Assembly (NCBI RefSeq): GCF_033958435.1
Contig: NC_134147.1
Location: 48,788,001-48,852,000, forward strand
Direction of reading: 5' to 3'
DNA: 64,000 nucleotides
Source of the DNA: Carettochelys insculpta
Lineage: Eukaryota > Chordata > Testudines > Carettochelyidae
Below are positions 10,984-22,659 of this stretch, piece after piece. Under the pieces are notes generated by a model that ran no database searches, had not been told where the DNA came from, and saw nothing but the letters and a program-made list of their open reading frames with translations. The position numbers and the translations under genes were made by a program. Position 1 is the first letter of the stretch. Every line of letters begins with the position of its first letter.

Positions 10984-11560
10984 ATGTGACAACATCTGGA
11001 TGGCTGAGCTACCAGCACGTCCTCCCTTAAAAAAGGCAATACTGACAAACGTCGGGTTTGACGTTACTTATTAAGGACTGTCTCGTATTCACATAAACTG
11101 TGACTCCTGAAGTACTGCTTACTCTAGGCTCTAGGATATGTAATGTCCCCTCACTACAGCCAACATGCAGGTAACATTCCTACACTCCTCCTTAGGGGTC
11201 TACCTGGGAACAGAGCTCAACCCTTTCCTTGCCTGAATCCCTCAAAGAAATTAGCTGTCCCAGTAACTGCTCATGGCAGGGTCATTCTGATAGGCAGCAT
11301 GTCCCATCTGCTCTCTCTCCCACCCAGATAATGCACCATCTCTGCAAATGCAGTCCATGCCAGCCAGCTCACGTGGTGCTTAGTATGCTTCCTGCCCAAT
11401 GCATTTCTCCTGGCCAGGTAAGGTGCTCTCCTCAACTATACCCGCCTCAGCTACTCTTTAACCGCCAGACAGATGTTATACAGCTTTTGTCTTCAGGTCC
11501 TGGGCAGGCATGAGACCCACCTAACTATAATAAACAAACGTTCTTATCATCATCCATTGT
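10984..11560 (+). mobile_element. Possible solo LTR
   Basis: It starts with TGTGACAACATCTGG and has an AATAAA polyadenylation signal at 11529-11534 near its far end. Length and composition suit an LTR. No target duplication or internal retroviral sequence is seen. From 11560 to 12340 there is A/T-rich then mixed DNA without a recognised gene. Confidence 0.25.
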
Positions 11561-13108
11561 TTTCCCTTTTTTTTTTCCCCCAAAAAAACTACTAGTAATT
11601 TATAAACATCAGGCAGCATAATTTTATATTCTTGCTTCAGGCACAAAATTATCTAGTGCTAAGGTGATCAGCAATGAACAGTGAACTTTACTATTGTTTG
11701 GATTTAGTTTATGTATAGTAAATATTTTAATATTTTTTATGTTTTTTGCCTCAAGTCACTGATATTTGCAATCTTAATGAAATTTTATAAGAGAGAATTT
11801 TATTTGGTTTGTTTAAATTGCCTGGGAATTGCCTTAGGTTTTAACAGTATTTAAGAATTTCTCAATGACAAACATCCCTGTATAAGTTCCAAACTGCACA
11901 GGGATGGACCCTCTTTCCCCATATTAACTTACTCCCAAAAGGTGCTCACTTTCCCCCAGTGCTCAAGACCCTTTCCCGTTCCACCCACCTTTCTCTTTGG
12001 CTGCCCGCTTCCCTTCGTGGGATGGGAGGGAAAACACACATGGAAACAGCAGAAAGACGCAGAATAACTGGAAATAGTGTACATACTGGCACAGCAAATA
12101 GGCTCCCTTTCCTCCCTGTACTTCTCCTCAAAACTCTCTCCAGATTAAGCATGGGGAAGGAGGCAACTACCTCCCCCCACCCTATGCTTCCTAGCACATG
12201 CTTTGGCTAGCATGTCTGGTGTTAAAGTGAAACAGGAAGTGGCTCCTTTCCCTCCCGCCCACCCTGGTCGATAGCCAGCAGGAATTGGAGCCCACAGGGG
12301 TATTGCTCCATGAGGCAAGGCAGCAGCTCCAGTGCATGGAGAAAGTCAGAGACTGCGTCTAGCCTACGAATTTAAGGCAGTTAGCTTGATTGTAGCAAGT
12401 GACTACCTTCACTGTAAATACCACTAGCTCAATTTAGGGAGCACTAACCTAGATATAACATTGATAGAATAATGTCAGAACCAAGTGGGTGTAGCCTTGA
12501 GTTTGAATTTAAAATCTCAGATGAAGGCCAGTGTGGACGCACCATGTCTTTAAATCGAATTTATTAGCCTCCAGAAGTGTCCCATATGTTTCTCAAAAAG
12601 CTACACCTTTACCCGCCATGTATGGGGGTGGGTACAGGTTTTCCATGGATCTGTGCCCCTCAGAATAGCATGTTAATATTTCTGGGGATGAAGCACTTAT
12701 CTTTTTTGGAGATCTCCTTTAAGGCCTCATCCAGGCACTCTTGTATTTTTTGCACAAGATTTTTGGGCAGGCCTGATTTATTGCGGCTTCCACAGCAGCA
12801 CACCTTGCCATGCCAGGCAACTACACAGGGATCTGGTGTCATGGCGCCACACAGCAATTTTGCAAATTTTCCAAGCTTGTGGTCACACAGGATGACAATA
12901 TCTGTTAGTTTTAGGAGGGAGAAGTCTTCTTTGGCAACCTAAAGCAGCACAGGAATTTGGATCAGATTTTTTTCCCATGCTTCCTGCCCTTTTACATTTC
13001 CCTGGAGCCCACTGCCACACTTAATGGCTGGTGGGTACCCCACCCCACCCCCTACTCCGCATGGGTTGCAGGCTCTCCCGGCCTTCTCCCCTCACACATC
13101 CCTCCCCT

Positions 13109-13466
13109 CCCAGGCATTTCTTTTCGCTTTACAGGGATCCCGCCGCACTCAGGCATCCATGCAGCTGGAACTGAACCCTTCCCCCTCACCAGGCAGCTAC
13201 CGGGCTCTGCGTACCCTGCTACCGCAAACCGGCATGTGCAGCACCGGTGGGTTTTGCCCTCGTTCAAATGGACTTTTTTCCCCCTGATGAGGGCTAATCC
13301 AATGAGCGCCAAGAAACTTTCTTCCCCCAACCCATGAGATGCCATGAAACCCCTTACTCTCCCCTGCATTTCTTTTTACTTGACAGAGACCCACCCACAA
13401 CCCAGGCATCCATGTGTCTGGAATCAAACCCTTCCCCACCATCCTCTCACCACAAGGCTGCTGGGG
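13109..13466. repeat. Diverged direct duplication, about 258-bp period
   Basis: The segment at 13109-13207 (CATTTCTTTTCGCTTTACAG ... AGGCATCCATGCAGCTGGAA ... CCTTCCCCCTCACCAGGCAG) recurs at about 13367-13466 with scattered changes. Each copy follows a similar Pro-rich plus-strand stretch. Some open frames here (12957-13337, 13024-13287) are by-products of this repeat. Confidence 0.6.
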
Positions 13467-14324
13467 CTGTAAAGACCTTACTCATTGGAGAGGATTGCTC
13501 CAGGAACATCCAAAAATAGTTTTTCTCCAACCCCAGGACACTGAACAGCTTCTTCTGCTTTGCAGCCCTCCCCATTCTCCCAAAAAGCAGACAACAGCTT
13601 ACCATGTCCACAATGAAATGTTCTGGTTAAATGATGGCTTGTGCAATGCAAACTTCAAATGCCATCGTTAATAAGCCTTAAGCAGCCTTGCAAAAAGAAA
13701 CGTTCCCTGATAAGAGAGACAGACTCATTCATTCCATGGAGAAGCGCTCTGTCTGAACTGTACCTTAATTTTGACCATCCACTTACTTTACAGCAGCCAG
13801 TGACAGCGTGGGAGACAGGGCAAGAAAGTGAAAAAGGTGCAAGCAGCATTTCACCTTGCAGCGCATGGAGTGGTCTGAGGCAGAAACCAGTCAGTTGACA
13901 AAGGGACACAGAACAGTGGGAGCAAAGTACAGCTGAGTGGAGGCATAAAATGCTTGAGTTCCAGCAAGAGCAAGCAGCAAAGCTCGTAACAGCTGAGAGT
14001 GACCAAACAGACATTCTGCGCTCCATGCAGAAGAACTCCCAACGCAGCACTGCGGGCTCCACTGACTGCTACCAAGAGTTCCCTGAACAAAAGTCAGCCT
14101 GCCCCCTGGCATCACAGTCCCCGAACACTGGGAGGGAGGGCAAGGACAGCCTGCCACTCTAGCCTCAATGACCACTGCAAAGAGCTATTCCGACACCCTT
14201 AATAAGGCTTCTTTTGCCGGCCGCTTAAACCTCTCTTCCCCTCAAAATAAACTTATTCTTTTGAGCTCGGTGTGATTTTTTGACATGCATGAGTGGTAGG
14301 GTACACAAAGCATTGAGCAGAACC

Positions 14325-14484
14325 AGATGGTGGGTGAAGGGCTAAAAGCATAGGTGCCTGCCACTAAGCCAAGTTCCACAGAGGACTGGTGGCAGATGGA
14401 ACCATGGGGGCGGGGGGGTGGGCTGAAAGCACAGTTGCCGGCCGCTAAACCAAGGCCCACAGTGGATTGGTGGCAGATGGAACT
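14325..14484. repeat. Tandem duplication, 2 units of about 80 bp
   Basis: Unit 1 (about 14325-14404) and unit 2 (about 14405-14484) share GGTGGGTGAAGGGCTAAAAGC / GGTGGGCTGAAAGC, a GCCGCTAA-type middle and an identical TGGTGGCAGATGGAAC end. They are diverged by small substitutions. Confidence 0.7.
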
Positions 14485-14790
14485 TGCCTTTTGTTAGAAT
14501 AACCCTCTCAACATCCATTCTACTTACTGCAAATTAGCCCCCTCCCACCAAGTAAAAGCATTCATTCAGTAAGACAAGGTCTGATTTGCTGGTTCACATT
14601 TGATGGGGAGCACAAATCAGTTTGGGGAGTGGGGCTGGGTTGGGAGTACAAGAGAGAAATACATCACAATCATGTGCATAACAGATTATTCATGAGGCTA
14701 TGTTTTAAAGCATCCTTTATTGCTGCTGCCTGTGTATAGCTATCGTTGAATGGCCTTTTAGGAGGCTGTGAGTAAGTCCTGTTCATGGCC

Positions 14791-15480
14791 TCAACCCAGA
14801 ATTCCAGATGGAGGGGAAATTCTCCCACCTGGATTCACAAATGTTGTGCAGACTAATGCACACGTAATCACAGTTGGGACATTAGTTTCAGAAAGGTCCA
14901 AATGGATCAGTAAGCATCTGAATCTTGCTTTTAAACAGCCAAAGGCACACTCCACCACCATTCTGCACCTGCTGCATCTCTGATTGCGATTTTCCTTGCT
15001 GGGGTCCAGAGCTCCTGTGTAGGGCTTCATAAAGTAAGGGATTAGAGGGTAAACAGGATTGCCAATCTGGATTTTCCTGTCTGGGAAAAGAGTCCCATTC
15101 ATGAGCTCTCTGTACAGTACAGAATGTCTGAAGACGTGCGTGTCATGAACCCTCCCCAACCACCTCATGCTGATGTCAGTGGAATGACATTTGTAATCTA
15201 TCAAAGCCTGCAAAACCATGGAAAAGTATCCCTTTCAGTTTATATACTTAACGGGCCAGGTGTTCTGAGGCCAAGATAGGGATGTGCATGCCATCTGATG
15301 CCCCACTGCAGTCAGGAAACCCCATGCCACAAAAGCAATCCATGATAGCCTCTACATCTCCCAGGATCACAGGCTTTCCTGAGGAGATGCCAACACTCAC
15401 GGCAGACAGAAATTGAGAGTTCTTGCCCCGTAGTTGAAAGATTTCCTCTTCAAAAGCGGCACCATCATCATCATACTAAA
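14791..15480 (-). pseudogene. PIF/Harbinger transposase (DDE nuclease) remnant
   Basis: The 142-codon open segment at 14791-15219 (minus) shows the conserved Harbinger nuclease order: MVLQALIDYKCHSTDI, then GRVHDTHVFRHSVLYREL, then YPLIPYFMKPYTGALD, then ECAFGCLKARFRCLL. Upstream on the same strand (about 15230-15420, another frame) SSGKPVILG and CSGASDGMHIPIL match the N-terminal catalytic part with the first acidic residue (DG). The enzyme normally cuts and joins the transposon ends with a Myb-like partner. Frameshifts separate the two halves, the usual RMPVE is changed to RMVVE, and the C-terminus is abnormal, so it is inactive. Confidence 0.8.
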
Positions 15481-15929
15481 CCACCACTACGTTTCGTAAT
15501 AGAAAGCAAAACTGCACAACAGTTCAGGAAATTGCCACAATGGTGTGTGCAATGACTTGCAGCAATTGGGGATCCATGCTTGAGCGAGTGCTATGCCAGA
15601 GAAAGTGCCGGACAAAATGGAGCAATCTCCAGTTCGTTTTCGGGTGGTTACTGGGTGTTCTGAATTTTGGGACAGTGCTTTGCATGCTGGGACTCCTGAC
15701 ATGAAACACACAAGAAACCGTGGCTAAGGCACTGTGGGCTAGGTACCCACAATACACTGCTCAAGCAGTCGAACCTGGATAAAGCAATGAGGACACAAAC
15801 TCGATACAGAGAAACAGTGGGTCAAATTTCCAGAAGGTCTGCAGACACAAATTCAAATTTATAAGAAGGAGATTAAAAATTCAAATTTAGTCAGTGTTGA
15901 ATTTATCTCAGTATAGAGGCAGTTACAGA

Positions 15930-17260
15930 GGGACAAAGTGCAGAGCTGCAAACGCAGAGAGCAGGAAGGGGTACTGCAATAGATAAGGTGCAGTACTTGC
16001 TCTCCATATTCTCCTGTAAAAACTGGGCTGGCTCTGTCATGCTGTGGTCCCTACCACTTGAAAGTTGATCCGCACTTTTCCCTTCCAATTCCCACTCCTA
16101 TCCTAGGTGGATGGAAGAGGTAACTTAGCTCATACTAGATTTCCTCAGAGAAGCAGAGTGGGACATGCCCAGCTCCCTCTCTCCCTACTCCCAAAGCGTC
16201 ACAGGGTGAAAATATGTATGGGAAGGGACATGACCCATAGCAGGAAGTGCAGAAGTCAGAGTCTGATTTTTGATGGGGGAGAAGGGGCGTGGCTGAACAT
16301 CTTCATAAACATTTAACAAAGTCCATCTTCATAGAAAGCTTTGGAACACTACCACTAAAGCCTCCTTGGATTGTTACAAATATAGTCACAAACAACCGTT
16401 ACAGAACTGAAAGTTACAACAGTATGCTGATTTAGACTAATCTCTCAGGAAAGGGCCCAGATCCCGGAGATGGATCCATACAGACACCTGTGGCTTGTGC
16501 TTAATCCTGGAGAAGGGGTTAGAGAATGGGTCAGCACAGCTCAGCATCCAGGGGAAAGGGAGCAGGGAAACGGGCGGTATTTGCAGAATACAGGTCAAAG
16601 TTACACTTTCTTCCTTAGCATTGCCAGAAGTGGTAACAAATCAGGGTCAACGGGACCCTGTGCTATACCTGGCCTCCAACTGCCACAGCTAATGAGTTGC
16701 TGCTAAAATGAGGCATGTAACATATGACAAGTATCATGCACTATCCTGAGAAAACTTTACAGAATTAAGTTACACTTTACTGAATTACATTTGTGCCCAT
16801 TGTATTGTTTGTGCACTACTGAGGGGTCATACAAAATTTCTTTAGGAGAAAGGAGGGTTAATGTAATCTTGGAAAGAATATAACTTTCAAAAGATTATGC
16901 TGAGCAATACAGCAGACATGATGAACAATTTGGAACAGCATGCATGAAATGGAATTCCTAGACAGTACTGGAGAGGAGGGATAGCAAACCAACCCCTACA
17001 AACAGAGCCTTTCAAACTTTGTTTGAGGAGGTACTATTTGTCTTCTGGAGAGAACAGGTCAAAGACCACTATTTTCCAGCGACCAACGTGTAATTTAAGA
17101 TTTTTGGATAGATAACCAGCGTTTAAACAGGCCCAAGGCTTTTTTATTCTGATCCAGGAAATAGACACCCACTCTGATCTACAGAGGGATGTGTAACAAT
17201 TGATGGGATGCGGTCACAGAAGACCCCTTGGGATGCTCGCCAGCGTGTTTAATCGTACCA
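15930..17260. other. Stretch with no recognised gene
   Basis: Mixed composition. Short open frames at 16107-16316 and 16470-16706 have no domain and no splice or promoter context. No named repeat is recognised. Confidence 0.4.
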
Positions 17261-17282
17261 CTGATACACACTTACACTTCAT

Positions 17283-17470
17283 ATCTGAAGAAGTGGGTCT
17301 TACCCACAAAAGATCATGACCTTAGAAATAAATGTTTAGTCTTTAAGGTGCTACTAGACTGCTTGCTTTGTTTTGTGAAGACCATGAGAAGTCTGCTGGC
17401 AGCACCTTACAGACTAACAGATTTATTGGACCATGAGCTTTCGTGGGCAAAGACCCACTTTGCCAGATGC
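17283..17470. repeat. Imperfect PLE-tail palindrome
   Basis: The left arm (about 17283-17362) contains GAAGAAGTGGGTCTTACCCA and TTTAGTCTTTAAGGTGCTAC. The right arm (about 17391-17467) contains GCAGCACCTTACAGACTAAC and TCGTGGGCAAAGACCCACTT. They are the same PLE terminal sequence in opposite orientations, diverged from each other. Confidence 0.7.
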
Positions 17471-17479
17471 AAGTTTTAC

Positions 17480-18170
17480 GAAGCTACAGAACACCACAAT
17501 CCTCTCTCAGTCAATTCTATAGTAAACTAACTACACACAGAAAAAAATGAGAGCTATTGAAAAGTTAAAATGCGTAAGCAAAATTTATAAATTCAAAATT
17601 GTAGCATCTGATGTAATATATTGCTAGTTTCCCAAAACTCTTCTCATAGAAGCCTGTCGTTTCTGGGAATCTCTACTTTGTATTTCATATCCTTTTCATA
17701 ACTGTCCAAGCAGTCACAGGTAAGACTTAGCCTTTTGAATCAATATTTATAGTTTCTGCTCAAGACAACAATCTGAACAATGCCTTCACTTGTGTGGACT
17801 AGTGAATGCCCATTGTCAAACAGAATTCCACTTGCTTTGCAGCTAGCACTCTTCATTTACACTCTAAAGGCTCCAGTTGTGGTTGATGGATAATTTAATC
17901 ACTGGGAAATACATGACGTAAAAGGTAATGTAATAGCAAAGAACTAGCCATTAGTTGCCATGAAGTTTACACATAAAGACAGTTCTCATCTTAAATACTA
18001 ACACTTTTGATCTTGGGTTAATGTGTTACAGGGACATACATAATATAATGCAATAATAATCAAGGTGTAAGTGAACACAATATTAATCATATTTCTTTTA
18101 ACTAAAACCACACAGGTAAATCAGTCTTCTTATACTGCAATCTCTTTTGATGTTCTTTTGATTTCTGTTA
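17480..18170. other. Stretch with no recognised gene
   Basis: A/T-rich DNA with no named repeat or coding segment. Confidence 0.4.
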
Positions 18171-18179
18171 GCTTCTGAG

Positions 18180-19990
18180 TGAATTAGCATGCAGCCCCAT
18201 CTTGAGCTGGCATCAGAACTGACAAAATAGGCATGTCTCCAAAACGCGCCTTATCACACATAGCTGACCTAATGTATTTCATCCCCATCTAAATCCAATC
18301 CATATTTTTGCAAACACAGCTTAATGCAGGTCCATCTTCCCCTCCGCAATGTCTTGATAAATGTTTTGGATGGCACACTCAAACTGATTCTTCTGTAGTT
18401 CTTTCACTTACTTTTAACTCTTGTTTTATCGATTGATCATCATCACTTTCTTCCATTTACTTTGAACTTGCTCTGGCTTGCAAGTTTTGTCAAATAGCTC
18501 ACGCATCATTTTAATTACACGTTCCTTGCCTGCTTATGACAGTTCTGCAGTTCTGTCACTTCCTGGAGACTTTCTTTTTTCAGAAAACTGTCTACTAAAA
18601 TCTTTGTCTAAGAATTTGAGCATCTTCCCTTCCCCAATTGTAGTGGGAAATTTCTCCAGGAACTTTTCATGTATTCCAGACATTGTATGGGTCTTCAAAA
18701 AGCTCTTGTCATCACTTCTTTAATTTGCTCATCCTCAATTAATTATTTGACCACGTATATCTTACACCGGTGATATCATCTACTCTAATTCTCTGATCTT
18801 GTGACACCCATGCCGCATTTCTCTTCACAGTCTTCTGCTTCTTTGTATCGTTTCATTTACCCAGTTGTTTGTCTCTCTTTTCACTTGGTTTTATCAGAAT
18901 TATACTAGATTAGATTTATATTCTTCTTCAGCTTTGTTACATGCACCATTCAGTCTCAATATTTTATCCGTTATGCATCTTGGTTTCTTCATTTTGGCCT
19001 TGTAGCCAACCAGTTGCTCAGCCACTCTTGGAACCCCATATTTTACACTGTGAAATGCCTCTTTGCTCTTAGTTCCTTTTCTCATCGTAAGCATAAAAGT
19101 TTTTTCACATCACTTCTTTACATTCTTTCTCCCAGAAATGGCTCTTCCAGGTTTGCCCACCTCAGAGTTCCTTGTTCTTGGAATTTTGTCAGTTGCTTTC
19201 AAAATCAGCCTCACTGATGCCAACATTAATTTATGAACCCATCCAATATCAGACAAAAATTAGCTGCACAGCAACAAACTTGATTTCTGTCTAAAATTCA
19301 CATGTGCCAAGTTTATCACGTTGTTTGTTGCCCGTTACATAAGGTCCAAGTTCACTTGTCAAAATAGCATTTTTATTATGACCAGGTTATTACTTAAGAA
19401 ATTAATAATTTCTCCTCCTTTATTTTCCTCACCCAGTTTGAAACTGCCTATTGCTGCTGCCCAGGAATTCCAGTTTGATCCTAATTTTACATTAAAATCC
19501 CCCTATTATAAGTAACATGTCTTTTCTTGACATGCCTTGTATTGCTTTTGATAGACTGTCGTAAAAATGAATCAATTTCTTCCTTGGGCACTGGTAAAAT
19601 TAGCATATATACTTGTATTTACATAACTGCACCAGATTTGATTCTGAATCTCACGATAAATACATTAGGGAGACAATGTGTTAAATGCCATGAGAATCTG
19701 TCTTGTCCTTGTAATCAATGCCATTCCACTTTCTGGTGTGCACCATGCCCTCTTCCTAACACTCATGTCCTGTGTTCATTGTGACAGATTTCTTCTTTTT
19801 ACCTACCCATCTCATTTCACATAAACTGGCTGATTTCTAAGGCTCAACTTTTCAATTCATGCACCAGTACTGCAAGTGCTCCAGCCCGATACGCTTTTAC
19901 ATTCTATGTGTCAATAAATGTTTTATCCTTCATAGTCACCAAATAATTCCCTGTTCTCTGTTTTGTTGCATTGGTGTTTATTCTGATAAC
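18180..19990 (-). mobile_element. Decayed non-LTR retrotransposon (RTE/L2-like), antisense
   Basis: On the minus strand an endonuclease-like part lies near 19400-19600. Broken frames there read KEEIDSF, then GDFNVKLGSN, then LGEENKGGEIINF and NLVII, the order of an APE-type endonuclease (GDFNAK-G ... LG--N--GE-L--F). Farther along, near 18450-18600, comes KSPGSD followed by WKKVMMI, the entry to the RT domain. The orientation is consistent. Many stops and frameshifts are present. The subfamily is uncertain, as RTE and L2 share these features. It is dead. Confidence 0.55.
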
Positions 19991-20092
19991 ATACTGTTCA
20001 TGCCCACTTCAGTTCTAGAAGGGTGAATACATCCTTTATTTGTCCAGGTGACAATGGGGCCAACACACTTATTTCTCTTTCCATTAGAGCTG

Positions 20093-20187
20093 TCAATTAA
20101 CATGCGTTAATACCTGAGAATAACAAAAGGGTAAAATTAGCATGTTAAAAATATGAACACAAGTTAACTGTGTTTAATAGACAGCCC
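20093..20187. mobile_element. Short MITE with GCTGTC ends
   Basis: The left end AGAGCTGTCAATTAACATGC and right end GTTTAATAGACAGCCCTAAT are near inverted complements (GAGCTGTC / GACAGCCC), with A/T-rich DNA between. A half-copy of the same type ends at about 23165 (TTGACAGCCCTATT). From 20187 to 20720 no other feature is recognised. Confidence 0.5.
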
Positions 20188-20721
20188 TAATAAATAGCCC
20201 TCATTTGGGACTCACTCTTTCCACAAGGTCGACAGGAGACTGCAAGGAGACCGGTGAGAAGAAGAAAGCTGCAGCTAGGGAGAGTCTCTGATGCAACTGC
20301 TGGGCTTGCTAATGAAGGAGGTGCTGGAAGAGCTGCAGCGGAAGCGCCATGTGAGTCCACAGACAAGTACACTCCCTTCTCACCTGCAGACAGCCACCAC
20401 TGCCAAGCATGGCACAACACTTGTAAGAATGGCAAAACCCCAGCCTCACCAACCCTGTCCATAGCCTGATTCAACAGCAGCTAGATCCACACAGCTAGGG
20501 TTATGGTGCTCCCGGCCCCGGGTGGCTTCGAAGCATGAAGAAGGAAAAGGGGTAGGAACATTGCTGGCATCAATCTCTGGGGTAAGAGCTTCATGACAAA
20601 TCCAGGGCTGTTGTCCTGACTTTGTAAGAACAGCCCCTAATACTGAGATGCGAGCAACATTTCCTCCCACTTTTCTCCTCCCAAATTTATACAGCATGGT
20701 TCTGCATCACTCATGTGCACA

Positions 20722-21320
20722 GCTGGCTTACAACAAGAAGTCCTGTGGCACCTTACAGACTAAGATATTTTGGAGCATAAGCTTTCGTGGGCAAAGACCC
20801 ACTTTATGAGATACATGGGGAGGGGGTGTTCCAGCAGGGGATTTAAAGAGGGGGTCTCAGTAAAGGGGAGGGCCAGAGCTGACAAGGTCTATTCAGTCAG
20901 GGTGGAAATGGCCCATCATCGACAGAATGTGGAGGTGTGAACATCAAGAGAGGAGAAAACAAGTCAGTTCATCAGGGGATGTGGCCCATTGGCAGACGCT
21001 AATGTGGAGGTGTGAACATCAAGAGCAGAGAAACTGCTTTTGTAATGGGCCAGCCACTCCCTGTCTCTGTTCAATCCTTGGTTGATGGAGTCAAAGTTGC
21101 AAATGAACTGCAGCTCAGAAATTTCTCTTTCCATTTTATTTTGGAAATTTTTTGTAGTAGGACTACTGCTTTCAAATCTGTTACTGAGCATTGAGGGAGA
21201 GTGACCTTGTGTATGTTACGGTTCCTGATGTCTCATTTATGTCCATTTATTCTTTTACGTAGAAACTGTCCAGTTTTGCCAACATAAATTGCAGTGAGAC
21301 ATGGCTGGCTTATATTATAT
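20722..21320 (-). mobile_element. Penelope-like element (family 1), 3' part, antisense
   Basis: Reading the minus strand from 21320 to 20722, a GIY-YIG endonuclease remnant comes first: YVGKTGQFLRKRINGHK, about 21225-21290. Next come LLQKISKIKWKEKFL and TLTPSTKD, then the UTR with two tandem units of about 76 bp, then the terminal tail (GAAGTCCTGTGGCACCTTAC in plus orientation). The GIY-YIG core Y-V-G and the downstream R of KRINGH are visible. Stops break the frame. It corresponds closely to 61590-62600. Confidence 0.8.
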
Positions 21321-21479
21321 TAGTAGACGTGCAAGTGAAATGCAGCAGAAACTGAAGGCACATATTTGAAGCTGGTGATATTTGGCCCTTAAAAAAGCAA
21401 GTGACTCCTGTCCTTTTGTATTTACAAGCCTGCAACTCATTCTCTAGCCTTCAACCCTACCAACATTTGGAAAGTATAA

Positions 21480-22566
21480 AAGGGACCATAGCCACCTGGG
21501 CTTCCCAGAGGGATTCCTCCTCCTCCAGGTCAGTAGGCACAACCACTCCCGATCCATTGCCATGTGTACCACAACAAACCCCCAACTCGCTAGTCCCTTC
21601 AGTCCCACCTTGCCTCAGGTGGGTGAGAGGCCACAGTTCACAAACCCAGCCTTACTTCATGCGGGCCTGGGGGGGAGGGGTGGAAATAACTCAAGTTTTG
21701 GCCTAGCCTCAGGCCAAGGCAGTGCCTACATATCCTCAATGCACCCAGACCCTAGTGCAGGATGCGGCAGTAAAACACACAGCTCACAAGAGCCCAGGCC
21801 CTAGCTCAGGGAGGGGCAGCACAGTTCCAAACACCATCAACACATTTCAGGAGAGCCCAGACCCTAGCTCAGGGCAGGGCAGTCAAACAGTTCACAGAGT
21901 TCAAGGGCACCAACACTTTGCCTGCTCTGGCAGAGACAGGTGAGATGGCCACCCAGCAGGCGGGTGGCGGGGGGACGCGGACCAGCCCCCTCCACCGCAA
22001 CGCTGCCCAGGGCCCTGGATGCAGTAAAGCTGTCTGCTGTGTGGGTCATCAGGGAATCCAGACCACAACGTGCTGACCCACGGAACTTTAATGGTCCTCT
22101 CTATTCCCTGGGCCACCTCCATTCTCCCCCTCACTGCTTACCTGGGCGTCCAGGTGGCTCTCAGGGTCTCAAGGGCTTCCAAGACTGGCAGGAGTCCCAG
22201 GGCTCCACGGCTTAAAAGTCCTACTGCCTTATCTTCACTCGGAGTGCCAGCCAGAGACGAGATGGCTGCTGCTCCTTAGGGTCAAAAGGGTCCTCCGGGG
22301 CTTCCCAAGATTCAGTGGTCAGATGGGGTCCTAGGGGTCCAATCCAGTCTGCTGCTCTCAGCAGGTCCTCAGCTCTCAGGCTGGGAGCACCTCCAGAGAT
22401 TAGCCCCGAATGAGGCCTCAGGCTGTGCTTTTATAGTCCTGGTCCCACCTCCTGACTTCCAGTCAGGTGACTGGGAGGGGCCAGACTGAATCCAGAATGG
22501 CTCCGGGAGGGGTTTCTCCCCCTCTGGGTCAATGGGCAGCCACTCTGCCCCTCTACAGGGACATTT
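21480..22566 (-). mobile_element. LTR-like unit with TATA box, antisense
   Basis: Read on the minus strand it begins TGTCCCTGTAGAGGGGCAGA (22566). A TATA motif (ACTATAAAAG, plus 22428-22437) lies about 130 bp in, and the unit continues G/C-rich for about 1 kb. It contains about three diverged repeats with the phrase CCCAGACCCTAGCTCAGGG (21750-21880). This looks like a retroviral or Gypsy-type solo LTR. No primer-binding site, gag or pol is present next to it, and the far end is not defined. Confidence 0.4.
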
Positions 22567-22571
22567 TAAAG

Positions 22572-22655
22572 AAACAAGAAGCAGTCCTGTAGCACCTTAA
22601 AGACTAACACACTTAGGACATGAGCTTTCATGGGTAAAACCCACTTCTAGGAATG
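22572..22655. mobile_element. PLE family 1 tail fragment
   Basis: GCAGTCCTGTAGCACCTTAA and AGACTAAC are followed by GAGCTTTCATGGGTAAAACC, the PLE terminal sequence. It abuts the LTR-like unit. Confidence 0.75.
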
Positions 22656-22659
22656 GGTC

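Larger units (their letters stand above)
12345..15930 (-). mobile_element. Harbinger-derived region (decayed)
   Basis: The anchor is a PIF/Harbinger nuclease on the minus strand at about 14791-15480. Both flanks carry A/T-rich motifs with AATTCAAATTT or TTAAATCGAATTT and the phrase AGTGTGGACGC typical of turtle Harbinger-like MITEs (about 12530-12570 and 15850-15910), so the whole block may be one element plus insertions. A second Harbinger protein (Myb-like) was sought but not recognised. The outer boundaries are approximate. Confidence 0.5.
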
